Positions 6,815 through 9,751 of a DNA stretch of 9,751 nucleotides are shown here, piece after piece. The stretch is from Hyphomicrobiales bacterium (lineage in GTDB: Bacteria > Pseudomonadota > Alphaproteobacteria > Rhizobiales > Xanthobacteraceae). A model generated the notes under the pieces. That model saw nothing but the letters and a program-made list of their open reading frames with translations. It searched no databases and was not told where the DNA came from. A program made the position numbers and the translations under genes. The stretch covers positions 1-9,751 of the forward strand of contig JACQDO010000066.1 of NCBI GenBank assembly GCA_016201085.1. Reading direction: 5' to 3'. Positions within the stretch are counted from its first letter, which is position 1. The number at the start of each line of letters is the position of its first letter.

Positions 6815-6908
6815 GGCCGAGCTCCCCCAGTCGCGGGCGCTCGCAGGTCCTTTTCGGCACCGACCGCACCCTTACGGGCGGGCAAGCTCAAGCAAGGTCG
6901 ACGGCGAG

Positions 6909-8348
6909 TCAAGCCAGCTCGAGGATAGGTGAGATCGGCAGCAGCGTGAGAATGAGGAAAAGCGGCACCAGCACGCAGGCGGCCCACAGCAGATATCCGA
7001 AGAAGCTCGGCATGCGCACGCCTTGTTCGCTGGCAATGGCATAGACCATCAAATTGGGCGCGTTGCCGAGATAGGTCAGCGCGCCCATGTAGACCGCCCC
7101 CATCGAGATCGCCGCCAGCGTGCCGGCGAGCGGACCCATCAGTTGCTTGGCGTCGCCGCCGGCGAGTTCGAAGAACACCAGATAAGTCGGCGCATTGTCG
7201 AGGAATGCCGACAGGCCGCCGGTGAGCCAGAAATAGGCCGCCTCGTGCGGGTTGCCGTCACGCGCGGTGACGGCCTGCAGCAGGAACGCGAAGGCGCCAT
7301 CGCCTCCGGCCTGCAGCATCGCCATCACCGGAATGATGCACACGAAAATACCGGCGAACAGGATGGCCACCTCGCGGATCGGCTCGAAGGTGAAGCCGTT
7401 GGCCGTGCGATGCTTATCGGGCGTTAGCCGCAGCGAGGCGAGCGCAATCAGGATCAGAACCGCGTCGCGCAACGCGTTCTGCAACTCGACCTTGGTGCCG
7501 TAGATGTCGAAGGCGATCCTCGGTTTCCAGGCGGCCGAAAGCAGGATGGCCGCGATGATCAACGCGATCAAAACGATATTGATAAGCCCGTGAATTTCGA
7601 TCGACGTGGGCGCACTGTCGGTGCCTGCTGGCGGCTCGCTGCGCGCTATCCAGGAATCGAGCGCGAGGAACATCGCCAGCACCAGCGCGGCGACAATCGC
7701 CGTCTGTAGCCAGAGATGCTGCGCCGTCCAGGAAAATTCGACGCCGCGCAGGAAGCCGACGAACAGCGGCGGATCGCCGAGCGGGGTGAGGGCGCCGCCG
7801 ATATTAGCCACCAGGATGATGAAGAAGACGACCACATGAGCGTCGCGCGCGCGGTGGGCATTGGCGCGGATCAGCGGGCGGATCAGGATCATGGCGGCGC
7901 CGGTGGTGCCGACCAGGCTGGCGATCGCGGTTCCGAAGGCGAGGACGCCGGTATTGCTCAGCGGCGTGCTGCGCAGGCTGCCGGTGACGAGAATGCCGCC
8001 GGCCACGACATAGAGCGCGAACAATAGCACGATGAAACTGAGATACTCGGCCAGCGTGGCATGCACCAAGGCAGCCATGGCCGCCGGCAAGCCGAAGGCC
8101 AAAGCGAGCGGCAGCAGCGTCAACACCGCCCAACCGCAAACGATTTTTCCGTAATGGCCGTGCCAGATTTTTGGGAACAGCAGCGGACCGGCGGCGATCG
8201 ACGCCAGGATGCCGAGGAACGGCAGCGCCCAGGCCCAGCCCATAGCCGCGCCGGGCAGGGTGGGCGCGGCCGCGGCCGGTTGCAGTGCGACAACGTACAG
8301 CGCCAGCGCGCAGCATGCGATCCGGCCGAGCTTGGTCCGCATGCGCAT
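6909..8348 (-). CDS. Sodium:proton antiporter, NhaD / CitMHS_2-like
   Basis: This is a 479-residue membrane transporter. I take the ATG at 8348 because GGAGG (8362-8358) lies 9 nt before it. The open frame extends to 8459, but that would run across the divergent Rid gene and lacks support. The N-terminus MRMRTKLGRI plus a hydrophobic run ending PAAAA|P looks like a cleavable signal peptide, as in some NhaD-type proteins, and many hydrophobic helices follow. The GHYGKI loop (65-69), SLVGTTGAAMILIRP (144-158), NIGGALTPLGDPPLF (182-196), GGLSAFLDNAPTYL (377-390) and MGALTYLGNAPNLMV (421-435) are the paired motifs of the NhaD/CitMHS_2 group, including the SAFLDN Asp-Asn pair. Na+ or Li+ extrusion in exchange for protons is the family expectation. 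It is the first gene of a likely two-gene transcript with the ArsB/P-type permease and is divergent from the Rid gene. Confidence 0.87.
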   Translation of the reverse strand: MRMRTKLGRIACCALALYVVALQPAAAAPTLPGAAMGWAWALPFLGILASIAAGPLLFPKIWHGHYGKIVCGWAVLTLLPLALAFGLPAAMAALVHATLAEYLSFIVLLFALYVVAGGILVTGSLRSTPLSNTGVLAFGTAIASLVGTTGAAMILIRPLIRANAHRARDAHVVVFFIILVANIGGALTPLGDPPLFVGFLRGVEFSWTAQHLWLQTAIVAALVLAMFLALDSWIARSEPPAGTDSAPTSIEIHGLINIVLIALIIAAILLSAAWKPRIAFDIYGTKVELQNALRDAVLILIALASLRLTPDKHRTANGFTFEPIREVAILFAGIFVCIIPVMAMLQAGGDGAFAFLLQAVTARDGNPHEAAYFWLTGGLSAFLDNAPTYLVFFELAGGDAKQLMGPLAGTLAAISMGAVYMGALTYLGNAPNLMVYAIASEQGVRMPSFFGYLLWAACVLVPLFLILTLLPISPILELA

Positions 8349-8415
8349 GTCGATTTGCCTCCGCGCGCCACGCCGTGTTGATATCGGGATCATTAAAACA
8401 CCATAGGGGGAAATG
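8349..8415. promoter_or_regulatory. Divergent promoter region, antiporter / Rid protein
   Basis: Only 67 bp separate the two start codons, so the promoters of the transporter pair and the Rid gene must overlap or lie back to back. It holds GGAGG for the antiporter (8358-8362, minus strand) and AGGGGG for the Rid gene (8405-8410, plus). TTGATATCGGGATCATTAAAAC (8379-8400) is the only AT-rich part and the likely promoter core. I see no confident -35/-10 spacing. Confidence 0.4.
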
Positions 8416-8886
8416 ATGGCTGGAAATGTGCGTTTCCTGAATCCCAAGACCATGGCCAAGCCGCCCGGCTATACCTACGTGGTCGAGGCGACCGGGCCGA
8501 ACCGGCTGATCTTCATTGCGGGCCAGCTCGGCCTCGATCTCGACAACAAACTGGTCGGCGGCGCCGGCGATTTCCGCGCGCAATGCGCCAAGGCGTTCGA
8601 GAATCTCGGCTACGCGCTGGCGGGCGTCGGCGCCACCTTTAACGACGTGGTGAAGATCAACAATTATCTGGTCGACATGTCGCACATCGCCATCTTCCGC
8701 GAAGTGCGCGACGCTTTCCTCAACACCAAGGCGCCGCCGGCCTCCACCACGGTGGCGATCTCGCAACTGGCGCGGCCGGGCGCGCTGTTCGAGGTCGAGG
8801 CCATCGCCGTGCTGCCGGCCAAGGCTGCGGCGAAGCCGAGCAAGGCGAAGTCGCCCGCCAAGAAGTCGAAGAAGAAAAAGCGATAA
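8416..8886 (+). CDS. Rid-family (YjgF/YER057c/UK114) protein with Lys-rich tail
   Basis: This 156-residue soluble protein has a chorismate-mutase-like Rid fold, normally a homotrimer. ATG codons lie at 8413 and 8416; AGGGGG (8405-8410) is 2 nt from the first and 5 nt from the second, so I prefer 8416. The Rid core spans about residues 15-133: LIFIAGQLGLD (31-41), CAKAFENLGYALAGVGATFNDVVKI (57-81), the strand NNYLVDM, and PPASTTVAIS followed by ARPGALFEVEAIAVL. In RidA the catalytic Arg (R105 of E. coli) sits in a PARS motif. Here the matching residue is Ser (S110 of PAST), so 2-aminoacrylate deaminase activity is unlikely and the protein belongs with the Arg-less Rid subfamilies of unclear role. 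Residues 135-156 form a basic tail (AK, PSK and PAK steps ending KKSKKKKR), probably disordered, that the core family lacks. It is divergent from the antiporter gene. Confidence 0.88.
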   Translation: MAGNVRFLNPKTMAKPPGYTYVVEATGPNRLIFIAGQLGLDLDNKLVGGAGDFRAQCAKAFENLGYALAGVGATFNDVVKINNYLVDMSHIAIFREVRDAFLNTKAPPASTTVAISQLARPGALFEVEAIAVLPAKAAAKPSKAKSPAKKSKKKKR

Positions 8887-8894
8887 CAATCGGG

Positions 8895-8993
8895 TGTCAT
8901 CGTCCGCGAATGCGGACGATCCAGTAAACGCCGGCGCTGCATTCGATCCGCAGCGTTTTCGTTTACTGGATGCCCGCTTTCGCGGACATGACA
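8895..8993. repeat. Nested palindromic repeat (BIME/MITE-like)
   Basis: The left arm (8895-8930) runs TGTCAT through CCAGTAAACG and the right arm (8960-8993) runs CGTTTACTGG through ATGACA. They are inverted copies of each other. Each arm is itself a hairpin: ATCGTCCGC/GCGGACGAT (8899-8907 with 8912-8920, perfect) and ATGCCCGC/GCGGACAT (8970-8977 with 8982-8989, one mismatch). The middle holds a third hairpin, CGCTGC/GCAGCG (8935-8940 with 8950-8955). The right arm matches the solo repeat at 174-208. There is no coding capacity, so any mobility would need a protein in trans. It starts 9 bases after the Rid stop codon and could also act as that gene's mRNA 3' end. Confidence 0.8.
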
Positions 8994-8999
8994 GGCAGG

Positions 9000-9104
9000 T
9001 TCGCCGATACTTGCGCGGTTAAGGACAGCCACGTCACGCTGCCGGACGTGCCGGGCGTCGGTTTTGAGGCGAAGAACGCGCTCTATGCGGTGATGAAGAC
9101 GTAG
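9000..9104 (+). pseudogene. 3' remnant of an enolase-superfamily gene (mandelate racemase-like)
   Basis: The plus-strand frame ending at TAG (9102-9104) reads FADTCAVKDSHVTLPDVPG and then VGFEAKNALYAVMKT. A 'DGHxTLPDxPGxGFEAKxxLxxVM' ending is the usual C-terminus of mandelate racemase / muconate lactonizing enzyme-type proteins, about 370-400 residues long. Only some 34 codons remain. Immediately upstream lies the right arm of the nested repeat, and an ATG in that repeat (8988) is in frame, giving a 38-codon mini-frame that is unlikely to be functional. The barrel domain with the catalytic residues is gone. I did not see it elsewhere in the window, so deletion during repeat insertion or rearrangement is the simplest reading. 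Confidence 0.7.
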
Positions 9105-9120
9105 TGGATCAGCGGCTGAA

Positions 9121-9570
9121 TTAGGCAGGAAATTTTTGTAAGAAAGCTGCAAATTCTTCAGACGACATCACGATCACTCTACTCGTGAGGCTTTGGAATT
9201 TCGTTCGGAACCGTTGATCATTAGTAACGAGAATGTCGGCATCGGTAAGTGCCGTTACGCCGATCATTGCATCCTCAGTGTGTTTCAAGTTTCCCTTTTG
9301 CAACTGAACGAAGGCTTCATTCATGTCCTTTGTACCCCACCTATCCTCGCCCCAAAGAGATTTGCCCCAAACTAAGACCGAAGCCCCAATTCTTTGAGTG
9401 TCTACAACGTTAGCCTGGCCAATATCTCTATCGGTCGGAATATCAGCGATTTCCTCTTGCTGAATATGTGTTGATTGAAGAGTGATATGGCCGGCGGCTT
9501 GGCACTGCTTGATCCGTCGCGCAAATTCTTCGTCAACTGCTATAGTGTCATGAATATCGGTATCTAACAT
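9121..9570 (-). CDS. PIN-like domain protein, possible orphan toxin nuclease
   Basis: This 149-residue protein starts at the ATG at 9570 (MLDTDIHDTIAVDEEF). The frame is open to 9627, but that part lies inside the 3' end of polA and does not look like a PIN start. The PIN pattern is visible: LDTD near the N-terminus (D3, D5), an acidic EE (E39, E40), HTEDAMIG (D100) and ILVTNDQRF (D118), with a final VIVMSSEEFAAFL strand-helix. PIN proteins are Mg2+-dependent ribonucleases, often the toxin (VapC) of toxin-antitoxin pairs. No antitoxin gene is visible on either side: polA ends 19 bases upstream, and the enolase-superfamily remnant ends 16 bases beyond its stop. The gene is visibly poorer in GC than its neighbours (hand count 38% over 9121-9180 and 47% over 9241-9300), which suggests transfer. 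No good ribosome binding site precedes the ATG. Confidence 0.65.
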   Translation of the reverse strand: MLDTDIHDTIAVDEEFARRIKQCQAAGHITLQSTHIQQEEIADIPTDRDIGQANVVDTQRIGASVLVWGKSLWGEDRWGTKDMNEAFVQLQKGNLKHTEDAMIGVTALTDADILVTNDQRFRTKFQSLTSRVIVMSSEEFAAFLQKFPA

Positions 9571-9589
9571 GACGCGCGCGTAACAGTCA

Positions 9590-9751
9590 TCAATGCGCCT
9601 CGTCCCAATTATGCGCGGCGCGGGCATCGACCTGCAGCGGCACGTGCAGCGACACCGCCGGGTGCGGGGCGTCTTCCATCACGCGCTTGACGATCGGAAT
9701 GGTCTTTTCCACTTCGCCGTCGGGCACCTCGAAGATCAACTCGTCGTGCAC
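9590..9751 (-). CDS. polA: DNA polymerase I, C-terminal end (partial)
   Basis: The last 53 codons of a minus-strand gene enter from the right edge and end at TGA (9592-9590). They begin VHDELIFEVPDGEVEK, the motif C of family A DNA polymerases, whose His-Asp-Glu includes the metal-binding Asp (D882 in E. coli) of the polymerase site. The frame ends VDARAAHNWDEAH, closely like the NWDQAH end of E. coli Pol I. The enzyme fills gaps in excision repair and replaces Okazaki primers. The rest of the protein lies outside the window. The ending is complete, so the PIN-like gene just downstream has not damaged it. Confidence 0.95.
   Translation of the reverse strand: MHDELIFEVPDGEVEKTIPIVKRVMEDAPHPAVSLHVPLQVDARAAHNWDEAH

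Noticed and set aside
5433..6869. Minus-strand frame (478 codons) overlapping the ArsB/P-type transporter in another phase
   Set aside because: Its product is Arg/His/Asp-rich without membrane segments, whereas the accepted frame has the paired IT-superfamily motifs.
7804..8889. Minus-strand frame (361 codons) across the Rid gene and the antiporter start
   Set aside because: It runs antisense through a well-supported Rid gene and out of frame with the antiporter; no domain is visible.
8895..8993. Palindromic repeats considered as a CRISPR array or attachment site
   Set aside because: There are only two arms in inverted orientation with no regular spacers, no cas genes, no integrase and no tRNA in the window.
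9571..9627. N-terminal extension of the PIN-like protein to the ATG at 9627
   Set aside because: The added 19 codons lie inside the 3' end of polA in another frame and precede the normal PIN start strand.

Overview
The window reads as chromosomal DNA of a high-GC alphaproteobacterium, most likely order Hyphomicrobiales (Rhizobiales) and near Bradyrhizobium, Pseudolabrys or Rhodoplanes. This is inferred from gene content: a DUF2865 protein, a doubled LTXXQ (Spy/CpxP-like) secreted protein with a Gly-rich and aromatic-rich N-terminal half, the C-terminus of PolA, and palindromic repeats of a kind common in that group. No 16S or other taxonomic marker is present.

Layout, left to right. Bases 1-129 are the 3' end of a transposase gene (IS5-like), followed by a solo palindromic repeat and a terminator. 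The LTXXQ-domain secreted protein (minus strand) and an MltB-type lytic murein transglycosylase (minus) follow. Divergent from the transglycosylase is an FAD-dependent oxidoreductase of the L-2-hydroxyglutarate oxidase type (plus). Its 3' end overlaps by 16 bp that of a convergent DUF2865 secreted protein (minus). Next come two multi-pass ion transporters of the IT superfamily on the minus strand: an NhaD/CitMHS_2-type antiporter upstream and an ArsB/P-type permease downstream. They are 94 bp apart, and a hairpin terminator sits directly after the second stop codon. Divergent from the antiporter is a Rid-family (YjgF/UK114) protein with a lysine-rich tail (plus).

The last 870 bases look rearranged. 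A 99-bp nested palindrome related to the repeat at 174-208 abuts a 35-codon 3' remnant of an enolase-superfamily (mandelate racemase-like) gene. A visibly AT-richer PIN-like nuclease gene (minus) follows, wedged against the 3' end of polA (minus, cut by the window edge).

Functionally, three genes encode exported envelope proteins (LTXXQ, transglycosylase, DUF2865), two encode inner-membrane ion transporters, and two encode soluble metabolic proteins (FAD oxidoreductase, Rid). The only plausible operon is the transporter pair. I did not find a convincing new multi-gene system. The items most worth checking are the nested repeat beside the truncated gene, the orphan PIN-like gene behind polA, the Rid protein without its catalytic arginine, and a 19-bp palindrome just upstream of the DUF2865 gene.
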